A stretch of DNA of 64,000 nt. Source: an uncultured Aquimarina sp. (GTDB taxonomy: Bacteria > Bacteroidota > Bacteroidia > Flavobacteriales > Flavobacteriaceae). The stretch covers positions 868,001 through 932,000 of the forward strand of contig CANLEM010000002.1 in assembly GCA_947489685.1 (NCBI GenBank), given 5' to 3'. Of the stretch, positions 46,972-56,787 are shown piece by piece. Within the stretch, counting starts at the first letter, position 1. Every line of letters begins with the position of its first letter. The translations under genes and the position numbers were made by a program. The notes beneath the pieces were generated by a model, which was given only the letters and a program-made list of their open reading frames with translations, did no database searches and was not told the DNA's origin.

Positions 46972-47919
46972 CTATTTATTGTCTGGTTTTTTTCCACCTA
47001 GACCTTTTTTAGCATTTTGCTTTTTCATTTCTTCACCAATTTGATTTGAAGCCGTAAATGATGCAATCATATTATTTAACATATCACTACCTGCTTGAGG
47101 AGAGTTAGGTAATAAAATAAGATTACTATTCGTTTCTTCTCCAATAGATTGTAAAGTATCATAATGTTGTGTCACCACAATAAGCGCAGAAGCTTCTTGA
47201 GAATTAATACCTACATTGTTTAATACATCTACACTTTCTTCAAGACCGCGTGCAATTTCCCTACGCTGATCAGCGATACCTTGACCTTGTAATCTTTTGC
47301 TTTCGGCCTCGGCTCTTGCTTTGGCAACAATTTTAATTCTTTCAGCTTCAGCTTCGTACTCGGCAGCTACTTTTTCACGTTCTGCTGCATTAATACGGTT
47401 CATGGCTTCTTTTACCTGTAAATCAGGATCAATATCTGTTACTAGTGTTTTTATAATATCATAACCATAGTTAACCATAGCTTCGTTTAATTCCTGTTTT
47501 ACAGCGATGGCAATATCATCCTTACGCTCAAAAACATCATCCAATTTCATTTTTGGAACCTCGGCACGAACTACATCAAATACATAAGAAGTAATTTGGT
47601 CGTGTGGATTTTCTAACTTGTAAAAAGCGTCGTAAACCTTTTCTTTTATAACTTGAAATTGAACCGAAATTTTAAGACGAACAAATACATCATCTTTTGT
47701 TTTGGTTTCAACCAAAACATCTAACTGCTGTATTTTTAAATTTATACGTCCTGCGATTCGATCAAATACAGGAATTTTAAAATGTAGTCCTGAATTTCTA
47801 GTGCTCAAGAATTTACCAAATCGTTCTACGATGGCAGCGGTTTGTTGTTTTACAGTAAAGATTCCGGATATCAAAATGATAAACCCGAATATAAATAGTG
47901 GAATTAAATATAGACCCAT
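46972..47919 (-). CDS. SPFH/Band 7 (stomatin-like) membrane protein
   Basis: This 315-residue protein has one N-terminal helix (about 4-22) and an SPFH domain (about 25-190: QTAAIVERFGKFLSTRNSGLHFKIPVFD is split as QTAAIVERFGKF and SGLHFKIPVFD), followed by a coiled-coil of A/E/R repeats (about 180-230, NAAEREKVAAEYEAEAERIK split as NAAEREKVAAEY and EAEAERIK) and a hydrophilic tail. SPFH proteins form membrane microdomain rings and help quality-control proteases. It shares its strand with a small DUF4177-like gene upstream (69-nt gap) and may be co-transcribed with it. Confidence 0.9.
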   Translation of the reverse strand: MGLYLIPLFIFGFIILISGIFTVKQQTAAIVERFGKFLSTRNSGLHFKIPVFDRIAGRINLKIQQLDVLVETKTKDDVFVRLKISVQFQVIKEKVYDAFYKLENPHDQITSYVFDVVRAEVPKMKLDDVFERKDDIAIAVKQELNEAMVNYGYDIIKTLVTDIDPDLQVKEAMNRINAAEREKVAAEYEAEAERIKIVAKARAEAESKRLQGQGIADQRREIARGLEESVDVLNNVGINSQEASALIVVTQHYDTLQSIGEETNSNLILLPNSPQAGSDMLNNMIASFTASNQIGEEMKKQNAKKGLGGKKPDNK

Positions 47920-47987
47920 TGTTGTTAGATTAAAAGTTAATAGTTATTTAGTAATGAATGTACAGATTATTTGTAAACTCATTATAC

Positions 47988-48164
47988 TTATTTTGAAATA
48001 GTTATCATCGCTGTTGCTATTTGAGCATTGCTCGAACCAAAGGCTACCGAAACGATATGCCAACCGTCATTAGATGCTTTATTAAGAGTGTCTTCGACTT
48101 CTTTTCTAAGTTTTTCGGTAGACCAAACATTTGATAACTTTAAGACCTTAAAAGTTTTTCCCAT
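47988..48164 (-). CDS. Small DUF4177-like protein
   Basis: This 58-residue ORF on the minus strand (ATG at 48164) reads MGKTFKVLKLSNVW, then a helix STEKLRKEVEDTLNKASNDGW, split here as STEKLRKEVEDTL and NKASNDGW, and a final strand IVSVAFGSSNAQIATAMITI. The K/W-rich strand, DGW turn and VxV strand fit DUF4177-type proteins, which are often near stress or membrane genes. It lies 69 nt upstream of the SPFH gene on the same strand. Because it is only 58 codons long, confidence is moderate. Confidence 0.65.
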   Translation of the reverse strand: MGKTFKVLKLSNVWSTEKLRKEVEDTLNKASNDGWHIVSVAFGSSNAQIATAMITISK

Positions 48165-48283
48165 TGTTGTAGTTTTAAAGATATAGTTACTGTATTAGTA
48201 GCATTTCTTATAAAAATGTTACATCAATCAGGTTTGGGTACGGGATTAAAAAATAGTTTGAAACACCGTATATACTTAATGTT

Positions 48284-49795
48284 TTACAATTTTTCAATTG
48301 TATTTTCAATCCTTTTAATGGTCTCTTTTTTTCCTAATATGGATGCAATTTCAAAAAGATCTGGCCCTTGAAGTGAACCCACAAGAGCAATTCTTAGAGG
48401 CATCATTATTTTACCAAAACCAATTTCTTTCCCAGTAATCCAACCTTTTGTAATAGTCGAAACATTATCTGTAGAGAAATCTGCAATATCATTAAGGATT
48501 CTGGTGAGCTCATGCATGAGATCTGGCGTATCTTCTTTCCATGCTTTTTTTACAGCTTTCTCATCATACTCGTTGGGAGAGATGAAGAAAAATCGCCCAA
48601 GATCCCAAAGATCATTAACAAATATTGCTCGCTCTTTTATAAGACCAACAATATGTGTTGTGTCTAATGCTGTTGTGATATTGTTTTGTTTAAGTAGCTC
48701 TTTAAACTGTGAAGATAATGCTTCATCATCTAATTTATGAAGATGCTGTTGTTGAAACCACTTCGTTTTTTCGGGGTCAAATTTGGCACCTGATTTGTTG
48801 ACTCTGTCAAGATCAAATTCTTTAATAAGTTCATCCAAAGAAAACAATTCTTGTTCGGTTCCGGGGTTCCACCCTAAAAATGCCAGCATATTTATCACTG
48901 CTTCGGGAAGATATCCATCTTCTTTATAACCTGAAGATATTTCTTGCGTTTTGGGATCTATCCACTGCAACGGAAATACAGGAAAGCCCATTTTATCACC
49001 ATCACGTTTGCTTAATTTTCCTTTTCCAACAGGTTTTAAGATTAGGGGTAAGTGCGAAAAATTTGGAGCTTCCCAACCTAAGGCGCGATAGAGTAAAACA
49101 TGAAGGGCAAGAGAAGGTAACCATTCTTCGCCACGGATAACATGAGTAATTTGCATAAGATGATCATCTACAATATTGGCCAAATGATAAGTTGGCATCC
49201 CATCACCTTTAAATAATATCTTATCATCCAAGACATTAGTGTCGATTTTTATGTCGCCTCTTATTTCATCTTTTAGATGTAAAGTTTCATCTTTTGGAGA
49301 TTTAAATCGTATCACATAAGAATCACCAGACTGTATTTTTTCTTGTGTTTCTTTTTCTGAAAGAGATAAAGAATTGTTTAGTTTTTCTCTATTATGCCAA
49401 TTGTAAATAAAAGTTTTACCATTGGCTTCATGGTCTTTACGATGTTTATTTAATTGATCGGCTGTATCAAAAGCATAATAAGCAAAACCATTTTTGACTA
49501 GTTGATCTGCATATTGCTTGTATAAATGTTTTCGTTCGCTTTGGCGATATGGACCAAAACCACCGTCTTTATCTGGGCCTTCATCATATGGGATATTACA
49601 CCATTCAAATGCGTTTTTGATATATTCTTCGGCACCAGGTACATATCTGTTTTGATCGGTATCTTCTATTCTTAGCACAAAAGTACCGTTGTGTTTTTTG
49701 GCAAAGAGGTAGTTAAATAAGGCTGTTCGTACACCTCCAATATGTAAAGGTCCTGTAGGACTGGGAGCAAAACGTACCCTAATGTTTTTTGTCAT
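48284..49795 (-). CDS. gltX: Glutamate-tRNA ligase
   Basis: GluRS charges tRNA-Glu. The class I motifs are HIGG (in SPTGPLHIGG near the start) and KLSKR (in GKLSKRDGD), and the 503-residue length from the ATG at 49795 is normal. An in-frame TTG at 49816 was rejected: the ATG at 49795 gives the usual MTKNIRVRFAPSPTG start. A -7 element (TATCTTTG on the minus strand) lies at 49838-49845. It is followed after a 119-nt gap by the DUF4177-like gene on the same strand. Confidence 0.95.
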   Translation of the reverse strand: MTKNIRVRFAPSPTGPLHIGGVRTALFNYLFAKKHNGTFVLRIEDTDQNRYVPGAEEYIKNAFEWCNIPYDEGPDKDGGFGPYRQSERKHLYKQYADQLVKNGFAYYAFDTADQLNKHRKDHEANGKTFIYNWHNREKLNNSLSLSEKETQEKIQSGDSYVIRFKSPKDETLHLKDEIRGDIKIDTNVLDDKILFKGDGMPTYHLANIVDDHLMQITHVIRGEEWLPSLALHVLLYRALGWEAPNFSHLPLILKPVGKGKLSKRDGDKMGFPVFPLQWIDPKTQEISSGYKEDGYLPEAVINMLAFLGWNPGTEQELFSLDELIKEFDLDRVNKSGAKFDPEKTKWFQQQHLHKLDDEALSSQFKELLKQNNITTALDTTHIVGLIKERAIFVNDLWDLGRFFFISPNEYDEKAVKKAWKEDTPDLMHELTRILNDIADFSTDNVSTITKGWITGKEIGFGKIMMPLRIALVGSLQGPDLFEIASILGKKETIKRIENTIEKL

Positions 49796-49837
49796 GACTG
49801 CGTTTTTTAAATCCAATGAAACGGAAATAATCTAGAG

Positions 49838-49845
49838 CAAAGATA
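49838..49845 (-). promoter_or_regulatory. Bacteroidota -7 element for gltX
   Basis: TATCTTTG on the minus strand, 42 nt before the ATG at 49795. No exact -33 TTG was seen. Confidence 0.5.
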
Positions 49846-49891
49846 CGATCTTAAATATGCTATAAAAACGTTTTTTAATCAATGTGTTTTT

Positions 49892-50941
49892 TTAATAAGA
49901 CGCCTCATTTTTCATGGCTACCGGAACTCGTTTATTCATAATCAAAAACCAAATAGGAGGAAAAAGAGACAAGACCATAGATGTCGGATAACCAAATGGT
50001 AACTGTGGACTTTGGTCATGGTGATCTAGTAATTGATATTTTTTTGAAGCACGATGATGATGATCGCTATGTCTTGTAAGTTCATAAAGTGTTATCCTAC
50101 CTAGAGTATGGTTAGAGTTCCAGGAATGGATTTCTCTAACACGCTCATATCTACCAGAAGATAATTTTGTGCGCCTAAGCCCGTAATGCTCAATATAATT
50201 TATAGTTTCTAAAAGTAGAAATCCAACTACACCACTTAGCAATGCGATTTGTAATCCGAAGAAACCAAAAAGGATAGTAATACTTATGAAATAAAAACTG
50301 GTAAATACATGATACCATAACATATCATTTTTGATAGAAAAAAAGGACTCTTGTTCTTGCGAAAGAAGCTTGCTTTGTATTTTCCAGGCACTAATATATT
50401 GACCAAATGTAGAGGTTATCCAGAAAAAATAAACAGGTTGATTGTACTTTGCGGTGGCTGGATCTTCTTTGGTTGCAACTTTTAAGTGATGACCAAAATT
50501 GTGCTCTATATAAAAATGCATGTACAAAGAGGGGAGTAGTAATGCTTTTCCTATGAAACGTTCATAGGTTGGTCTATGTCCTAGTTCATGACCAACATTA
50601 ATACCATTACTACCTAATACGATACCTGTAGATACTATTATTCCGACCAATTCATAAGTTGCCAAAACCTGGGTTGTCGAGATGTATAATGTTATAAATA
50701 CTATACTGTAAATGATGGGTAAATTAAGATAGAGCATCCAATCAAAGATCCTTTGTTTTGAACGTTCTTGTTTTTGATCTTTAGAATAATTTGTGGTAGA
50801 TGAATGAGTAAATAATTCGACAATTGGAATAAAGCCAAATGCGTATAACGGAGTCAGATAAGTAAAAATACCTTGAAACCATATGCCAATAAGAGCGCAA
50901 ATGGGAATGGTATAGGCAAACAGATATTTTAAATCTTTCAT
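49892..50941 (-). CDS. Alkane 1-monooxygenase AlkB-like
   Basis: This 349-residue integral membrane di-iron protein has about six helices and the AlkB histidine boxes H118-E-L-G-H122, H147..H151-H152 (EHNFGHH), NYIEHYG (H252) and a final RHSDHHH (H291, H294, H295). AlkB enzymes insert oxygen at the terminal carbon of medium-chain alkanes. No rubredoxin gene is adjacent, so the electron partner is elsewhere. The family also includes related membrane desaturases; the AlkB boxes favour the hydroxylase. It is a minus-strand gene after gltX and is divergent from the DUF4175 gene. Confidence 0.88.
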   Translation of the reverse strand: MKDLKYLFAYTIPICALIGIWFQGIFTYLTPLYAFGFIPIVELFTHSSTTNYSKDQKQERSKQRIFDWMLYLNLPIIYSIVFITLYISTTQVLATYELVGIIVSTGIVLGSNGINVGHELGHRPTYERFIGKALLLPSLYMHFYIEHNFGHHLKVATKEDPATAKYNQPVYFFWITSTFGQYISAWKIQSKLLSQEQESFFSIKNDMLWYHVFTSFYFISITILFGFFGLQIALLSGVVGFLLLETINYIEHYGLRRTKLSSGRYERVREIHSWNSNHTLGRITLYELTRHSDHHHRASKKYQLLDHHDQSPQLPFGYPTSMVLSLFPPIWFLIMNKRVPVAMKNEASY

Positions 50942-51027
50942 AAATAACTAGTGACTAACGAGTTGAATTATCATAAATATAACAATTCTATTAAAAATAA
51001 AATTGTAGTTTTAAAAGTTATTGAAAT

Positions 51028-54000
51028 ATGAAGATCAATTGTATGGATAATTTTGAGTTAATAAAGAGCAAATTAGAAGGGTTTATCAAGAAATTCTATC
51101 TAAATGATTTGATAAAAGGAATCATTCTTTTTTTTGCAATAGGAGTCTTGTATTTTTTGATGACTGTATTGATTGAAAATTTTTTATGGCTAAGTTCTGT
51201 TGGCCGAACCATACTGTTTTGGTTGTTTGTTTTGGTAGAGTTAGGGCTATTTATCAAATTCATAGCTATACCTATTGCCAAATTGTTTAGACTGGCCAAG
51301 GGTATTGATTTTAAAACGGCTTCAAATATTATTGGTAACCATTTTCCCGAGGTGGATGATAAGCTATTAAATCTTTTACAGCTTAGTGAAAATGGAGAGG
51401 AATCTGCATTATTGTTAGCGAGTATAGACCAAAAGTCTAAAGAATTGAAACCAGTACCGTTTACGCTGGCAATTAATTTGAAAAAGAATATCAGATACTT
51501 TAAATATGCCGCAATACCTATAACTATATTTTTAGTTCTATTCTCAATTAATAAAGTGAACTGGATTTCTGATAGCTATAAAAGAGTAGTAAATTATAAG
51601 GTGGCTTATGAGCCGCCAGCACCGTTTAAGTTTTTTGTTATAAATAAAGAATTAACTGCTTTTGAGAGTAAAGATTATGTTTTAAAAATTAGAGCAGCTG
51701 GAGATATCATACCCGAAACTGCAACAATCGAGTATAATGGTGAGGTATATTTTTTAAAAAACACTGGTGTTGGTGAGTTTGAATATACATTTATTCAGCT
51801 AAGAGAATCGGTAGACTTCGTTGTTTCTGCTAATAATATTAGCACAACTCCTTTTACTTTATCTGTTGTGCCTATCCCAGCACTACTAGATTTCGAAATG
51901 AAATTGGATTATCCTTTATATACTCGTAGAAAGGATGAAGTGCTTAAAAGCTCGGGAAATGCTACTGTTCCTGAAGGAACTAAAGTTAGTTGGGTAATAC
52001 ATACTAGAAACACCGACAGAGTGGAGATTAGAACGAGAGACACGGTGCTTAGTTTGGTAAAAGATGATAATACATTTAATTACCAAAAAAACATATACGC
52101 TAATCTTGATTATGAAATAACGACTTCTAATACTAATGTAGCTAATTATGATAATCTCTCCTTTAATCTTAACGTGGTTAAAGATCAATATCCTGAGTTA
52201 AATCTTAAATCAGAAAAGGATACAGTAGACAATAAAACAATCTACTTTTTTGGAAGAATAAGTGATGATTATGGGCTAAGTAATTTAAGACTGGTGTATT
52301 ATGATGTTGATGACATATCTAAAAAGAATGTTGAAAACATACCTATTAGTCAAGCTGTTTTTGATGAGTTTATTTATGACTTTCCGGGAACATTAGGATT
52401 GAAGAACGGTGTAAATTATGAGTTTTATTTTGAGGTTTTTGATAATGATGCTATACACAAATACAAAAGCACAAGAAGTCAAATATTTAATTTTCGAAAA
52501 CTTACCGAAAGTGAAAGAGAAGAAAAATTATTACAACAACAAAATGAAGCTATATCTGGATTGAATAAATCGTTGGATAAATTTAAAGAACAAGAACAGG
52601 AATTAAAGAACTTGAGCAAAACCCAAAAAGAGAAAAAGCGACTTGATTTTAATGATAAGAAAAAGCTTGAGGATTTCCTAAAAAGGCAGAAGTTACAAGA
52701 GAAAATGATGAAAGATTTTTCTAAGAAACTAAAAGATAATCTAGAGCAGTTTGATAAGAAAAAAGAAGAGGAACCTTTTAAGGATGCTCTCAAAGAAAGA
52801 CTAGAACGAAACGAAGAAAAGTTGAAGAAGAATGAAAAACTCCTAGAAGAAATTGAACGCTTGGCTGATAAGATTCAGAAAGAGGAGCTCACCAAAAAAC
52901 TGGAAGAATTAGGCAAAGAAAACAAGAATTTGAAAAAGAATTTGGAGCAACTATTAGAGTTGACCAAGAGGTATTATGTTATCGAGAAACATGAAAAAAT
53001 GGTTCAAAAGCTGGATGAGCTTTCTGATAAACAAGAGAAATTGTCTGAAGAAAAAGATGAAAATAATAACAAAGAAAAACAGGATGAACTGAATAAGGAG
53101 TTTGAGGATTTTCAAAAAGAAATGGATAAGTTAAGAGATGCTAATAAAGATCTTAAGAAGCCAATGAAGTTAGATCAGAAAAAAGAAGATGAAAAGGATA
53201 TTAGAGAAGAGCAAAATAAAGCAAGCGAAAACCTAGAAGACAACAAAAAATCTGAAGCAAAAAAGAATCAAAAAAGTGCGGCTCAAAAAATGAAACAAAT
53301 GAGCAACGGGATGAGAATGCAAATGCAAATGGCCGGTGGAGAACAACAGCAGGAGGATATGGAAATGCTTAGACAGGTCCTTGATAATTTGGTTGATTTT
53401 TCTATAGAACAAGAAAAATTGATGAAAAACTTTAAAGGTATAAGTATTGATAATCCTGTATATTCTGATAAGCTTAAGAAGCAAAGTGTCTTAAGAGAAA
53501 ACTTTATACATATCGATGATAGTCTATATGCTCTTGCTTTACGAACACCGCAGATTACAGAAGATGTTACACAAAAATTGACAGATATAGAGTTTAATAT
53601 AGACAAGTCGTTAAGTCGCCTGGCGGATAATCAGGTGGTACAAGGAACGGCCAATCAGCAATACACTGTAACGGGGTCTAATGACTTGGCATATTTATTA
53701 AGCAGAACATTAGACCAAATGCAAAATAGTATGTCGGCTTCAGGAAAAGGAAAGAGTGGCGAGAACGAATTTCAGTTACCAGATATTATAAAGAAGCAGG
53801 AGGAGCTGAACGAGCAAATGAAAGAAGGAAGTGAAAAGGGGAAGAAGAAAGGTCAGCAAAAGGGTGAAGAAAATGAAGGAAATAGTGGTGATGATAAAGA
53901 AGGAGAGTCGGGTAAGAATGGAAAAAAGAAAGGTGATAAAAAAGGTAAAAAGAATGGGGGTGAAAGCCAAAATGGAGAAGGAGAATCTCAGCAACAAAGA

Positions 54001-54420
54001 GAGGAACTTAATGGCGAATTATATGAGATTTATAAACAGCAACAAGAATTAAGAAATGCTTTGCAGAACAAAATTGATGAAGAAGGATTAGAAGAAGGAG
54101 TCGGAAGTGATTTGCTTAAAAGAATGGAACAGGTAGAGCAAGAGTTGTTGGAAAAAGGTTTTAATGAGAGAACATTGAGCAAAATGATTGATTTGAAACA
54201 CCAACTTTTAAAACTTGATGAGGCTAGTTTTGAACAAGGAAAAGAAGAAAAAAGGGAGAGTAAGACAAATCAAACACAATACGATAGCGAGAACAAAACA
54301 CGTTTAGAAAAGGCAAAACAATATTTCAATACTACTGAAATATTAAATAGACAAGTGTTACCTTTGCGGCAAAATTACAAACAAAAGGTACAGGAGTATT
54401 TTAGCAAAGACAATGATTAA
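51028..54420 (+). CDS. DUF4175-family protein with long coiled-coil
   Basis: This 1130-residue protein matches DUF4175. It has three N-terminal membrane helices (about 34-56, 64-85, 155-175), a periplasmic-looking beta region (about 200-490) and a very long charged Lys/Glu coiled-coil (about 490-1130) with low-complexity runs. DUF4175 proteins occur across Bacteroidota and Proteobacteria with no proven function; a role at the envelope has been suggested. An ATG at 51043 (MDNFELIKSK) is an alternative start. The ybeY start overlaps its 3' end by 8 nt, so these genes are probably co-transcribed. Confidence 0.85.
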   Translation: MKINCMDNFELIKSKLEGFIKKFYLNDLIKGIILFFAIGVLYFLMTVLIENFLWLSSVGRTILFWLFVLVELGLFIKFIAIPIAKLFRLAKGIDFKTASNIIGNHFPEVDDKLLNLLQLSENGEESALLLASIDQKSKELKPVPFTLAINLKKNIRYFKYAAIPITIFLVLFSINKVNWISDSYKRVVNYKVAYEPPAPFKFFVINKELTAFESKDYVLKIRAAGDIIPETATIEYNGEVYFLKNTGVGEFEYTFIQLRESVDFVVSANNISTTPFTLSVVPIPALLDFEMKLDYPLYTRRKDEVLKSSGNATVPEGTKVSWVIHTRNTDRVEIRTRDTVLSLVKDDNTFNYQKNIYANLDYEITTSNTNVANYDNLSFNLNVVKDQYPELNLKSEKDTVDNKTIYFFGRISDDYGLSNLRLVYYDVDDISKKNVENIPISQAVFDEFIYDFPGTLGLKNGVNYEFYFEVFDNDAIHKYKSTRSQIFNFRKLTESEREEKLLQQQNEAISGLNKSLDKFKEQEQELKNLSKTQKEKKRLDFNDKKKLEDFLKRQKLQEKMMKDFSKKLKDNLEQFDKKKEEEPFKDALKERLERNEEKLKKNEKLLEEIERLADKIQKEELTKKLEELGKENKNLKKNLEQLLELTKRYYVIEKHEKMVQKLDELSDKQEKLSEEKDENNNKEKQDELNKEFEDFQKEMDKLRDANKDLKKPMKLDQKKEDEKDIREEQNKASENLEDNKKSEAKKNQKSAAQKMKQMSNGMRMQMQMAGGEQQQEDMEMLRQVLDNLVDFSIEQEKLMKNFKGISIDNPVYSDKLKKQSVLRENFIHIDDSLYALALRTPQITEDVTQKLTDIEFNIDKSLSRLADNQVVQGTANQQYTVTGSNDLAYLLSRTLDQMQNSMSASGKGKSGENEFQLPDIIKKQEELNEQMKEGSEKGKKKGQQKGEENEGNSGDDKEGESGKNGKKKGDKKGKKNGGESQNGEGESQQQREELNGELYEIYKQQQELRNALQNKIDEEGLEEGVGSDLLKRMEQVEQELLEKGFNERTLSKMIDLKHQLLKLDEASFEQGKEEKRESKTNQTQYDSENKTRLEKAKQYFNTTEILNRQVLPLRQNYKQKVQEYFSKDND

Positions 54421-54832
54421 TTTTTTTTACGAGACTAGTGTAGATGGTTTTGATGAACCAAGTATGATGTCGTGGATAAATAGAGTAGTGATTTCTGAGA
54501 GTAAAATCGCAGGAGAGATCAGTTTTATATTTTGTGATGATGAATACTTGTTGAAGATGAATCAAGATTTTTTAAATCACGACACGTATACTGATATTAT
54601 TAGTTTTGATAATACGTTGGGTAATGAACTCGCGGGTGACATTTTTATTTCATATGAAAGAGTAAAAGAGAATGCTAGCAAGTTTGAAGTCTCGGTTGAC
54701 GAAGAACTTAAAAGAGTGATAATTCATGGTGTTCTTCATTTCTGTGGCTACAAGGACAAAACCGATGAAGAAAGTAATCTTATGAGACTAAAAGAAGATG
54801 AAAAAATCTTAATGTTCCACGTGGAACATTAA
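54413..54832 (+). CDS. ybeY: Endoribonuclease YbeY (rRNA maturation)
   Basis: YbeY is a zinc endoribonuclease needed for 16S rRNA 3' processing and ribosome quality control. The 139-residue protein has the motif HGVLHFCGYKD (H-x3-H-x5-D), where the third metal ligand is Asp; the usual form is H-x3-H-x5-H, but Asp is common in Bacteroidota. The gene overlaps the DUF4175 end by 8 nt. Its last six codons (MFHVEH) and stop are encoded by a parS-like palindrome at 54809-54832. mnmG follows. Confidence 0.92.
   Translation: MINFFYETSVDGFDEPSMMSWINRVVISESKIAGEISFIFCDDEYLLKMNQDFLNHDTYTDIISFDNTLGNELAGDIFISYERVKENASKFEVSVDEELKRVIIHGVLHFCGYKDKTDEESNLMRLKEDEKILMFHVEH
54809..54832. other. parS-like centromere site 1
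   Basis: A perfect 24-nt palindrome with the core TGTTCCACGTGGAACA (54813-54828). It closely matches the conserved ParB-binding parS consensus (TGTTNCACGTGNAACA). The last codons and stop of ybeY lie in it. Confidence 0.85.
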
Positions 54833-54845
54833 GAGGTTTAAAGAT

Positions 54846-54869
54846 AATTTGTTCCACGTGGAACAAATT
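54846..54869. other. parS-like centromere site 2
   Basis: A second perfect 24-nt palindrome (AATTTGTTCCACGTGGAACA and its mirrored end), with the same TGTTCCACGTGGAACA core. Its centre is 37 nt from site 1. Confidence 0.85.
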
Positions 54870-54887
54870 GAGAGTAAAAAAAGAAAC

Positions 54888-54903
54888 TGTTCCACGTGGA
54901 ACA
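54888..54903. other. parS-like centromere site 3
   Basis: The core TGTTCCACGTGGAACA, 12 nt before the mnmG ATG. Its centre is 38 nt from site 2. Confidence 0.85.
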
Positions 54904-54915
54904 AGAAGATAAGTT

Positions 54916-56787
54916 ATGTTTAATACAGAGTATGATGTGATCGTTGTTGGTGCTGGTCACGCAGGAAGTGAAGCTGCGGCGTCAGCCGCAAATTTGGGAT
55001 GTAGTACATTGTTGGTTACAATGAATCTGCAAAACATTGCACAAATGAGTTGTAATCCTGCTATGGGTGGAATTGCAAAAGGACAAATTGTAAGAGAGAT
55101 TGATGCGCTTGGTGGGTATAGTGGTATTGTGAGCGATCGAACAGCAATTCAATTCAAGATGCTCAACAAATCAAAAGGACCTGCGATGTGGAGTCCGAGA
55201 GTACAAAGTGACCGTATGCGTTTTGCCGAAGAGTGGAGGTTGCTTTTAGAGCAAACTCCTAATCTTGATTTTTATCAAGAAATGGTAAGTGGGTTGTTGG
55301 TAGAGAATGGAAAAATATGCGGAATTAAAACATCACTCGGTATTGAGGTTAAAGCCAAAACGGTTGTACTCACAAATGGAACTTTTTTAAATGGATTAAT
55401 TCATATTGGAGAAAAACAATTTGGTGGCGGAAGAGCTGGAGAAAGAGCGGCAACGGGTATCACCGAAGAATTAATTAATTTTGGTTTTGAAGCAGGAAGA
55501 ATGAAAACCGGAACGCCTCCAAGAGTAGACGGAAGATCTTTGGATTATTCTAAAATGACAGAACAACCAGGAGACGAACGTCCTGAAAAATTTAGTTATA
55601 CTAATCTAACAAAACCATTAACGCAACAAAGATCTTGTCACATGACATACACAAGTAACGAGGTGCATGATTTGTTGCGAGAAGGGTTTGATCGTTCACC
55701 AATGTTTAATGGTAGAATAAAAAGTATTGGGCCTAGATATTGCCCGTCTATAGAAGATAAGATTAATAGATTTGCAGATAAGGATAGGCATCAACTTTTT
55801 GTTGAACCCGAAGGATGGAATACTGTAGAGGTTTACGTAAATGGATTTTCTACATCGTTACCAGAGGATGTACAATTTAAAGCGTTGAGATCTGTAGTAG
55901 GTTTTGAGAATGTAAAGTTTTTTAGACCTGGATATGCAATCGAGTATGATTATTTTCCGCCTACACAATTAAAACATACACTAGAAACCAAATTGGTTTC
56001 GGGCTTATTTTTTGCAGGACAAATTAATGGAACTACTGGATATGAAGAGGCGGCTTCTCAAGGTTTAATGGCAGGCATAAATGCTGCGTTAAAAGTAAAA
56101 GAAAAAGAACCATTTATCATAAAACGTAGCGAAGCGTATATAGGAGTCTTAATTGATGATCTGATCACAAAAGGAACCGAAGAACCATATCGAATGTTTA
56201 CCTCAAGAGCAGAGTACAGAACATTACTAAGACAGGATAATGCCGATTTCAGATTAACACCTAGATCTTTTGATATTGGATTGGCATCCGAAGAGCGAAT
56301 GAGAAGAATGGATGAGAAAGAAAAAAAGTCATCTGCCTTTGTTCAGTTTTTTAAAGACACAAGTGTTTCTCCCGAAGAGGCAAATCCAGTTTTAGAATCA
56401 AAAAATTCTTCGCCGGTAAAACAAAGTGGAAAAATGTTTAAGTTATTCTCTCGACCACAAATTGAATTAGAAGACGTAAGACAGTTTGAAAAAGTGAAGG
56501 CGTATATACAAGAGCATAATCTGGATAAAGAGATTTTGGAACAAACAGAGATCCAGGTTAAGTATTCGGGTTATATCGAGAAGGAAAAAAATAACGCAGA
56601 CAAACTTAATCGATTAGAGGATATTAAAATTCCAGATAATTTTGATTATACAAAGTTAAAATCATTATCGTTTGAGGCATGCGAAAAAATGTCGAAGATC
56701 AGACCTGCAACAATTTCACAAGCGTCAAGAATTAGCGGTGTATCACCAAGCGATATTTCTGTTTTATTAGTTTATATGGGAAGATGA
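54916..56787 (+). CDS. mnmG: tRNA uridine 5-carboxymethylaminomethyl modification enzyme MnmG
   Basis: MnmG (GidA), with MnmE, builds the 5-carboxymethylaminomethyl group on wobble uridine 34. The 623-residue protein starts with the FAD-binding GAGHAGSEAA and has the signatures NPAMGGIAKGQIVREIDALGG (split as NPAMGGIAKG and QIVREIDALGG), AEYRTLLRQDNADFRLT and the C-terminal RISGVSPSDIS. Length and motifs are standard. Its upstream region holds three parS-like sites; the gene is often near the origin in bacteria. A 4-nt ATGA overlap links it to the next ORF. Confidence 0.97.
   Translation: MFNTEYDVIVVGAGHAGSEAAASAANLGCSTLLVTMNLQNIAQMSCNPAMGGIAKGQIVREIDALGGYSGIVSDRTAIQFKMLNKSKGPAMWSPRVQSDRMRFAEEWRLLLEQTPNLDFYQEMVSGLLVENGKICGIKTSLGIEVKAKTVVLTNGTFLNGLIHIGEKQFGGGRAGERAATGITEELINFGFEAGRMKTGTPPRVDGRSLDYSKMTEQPGDERPEKFSYTNLTKPLTQQRSCHMTYTSNEVHDLLREGFDRSPMFNGRIKSIGPRYCPSIEDKINRFADKDRHQLFVEPEGWNTVEVYVNGFSTSLPEDVQFKALRSVVGFENVKFFRPGYAIEYDYFPPTQLKHTLETKLVSGLFFAGQINGTTGYEEAASQGLMAGINAALKVKEKEPFIIKRSEAYIGVLIDDLITKGTEEPYRMFTSRAEYRTLLRQDNADFRLTPRSFDIGLASEERMRRMDEKEKKSSAFVQFFKDTSVSPEEANPVLESKNSSPVKQSGKMFKLFSRPQIELEDVRQFEKVKAYIQEHNLDKEILEQTEIQVKYSGYIEKEKNNADKLNRLEDIKIPDNFDYTKLKSLSFEACEKMSKIRPATISQASRISGVSPSDISVLLVYMGR

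Noticed and set aside
52479..53997. Several antisense ORFs rich in Phe/Ser/Cys in the DUF4175 gene
   Set aside because: They mirror the Lys/Glu-rich coiled coil of the real gene and have no recognisable protein.
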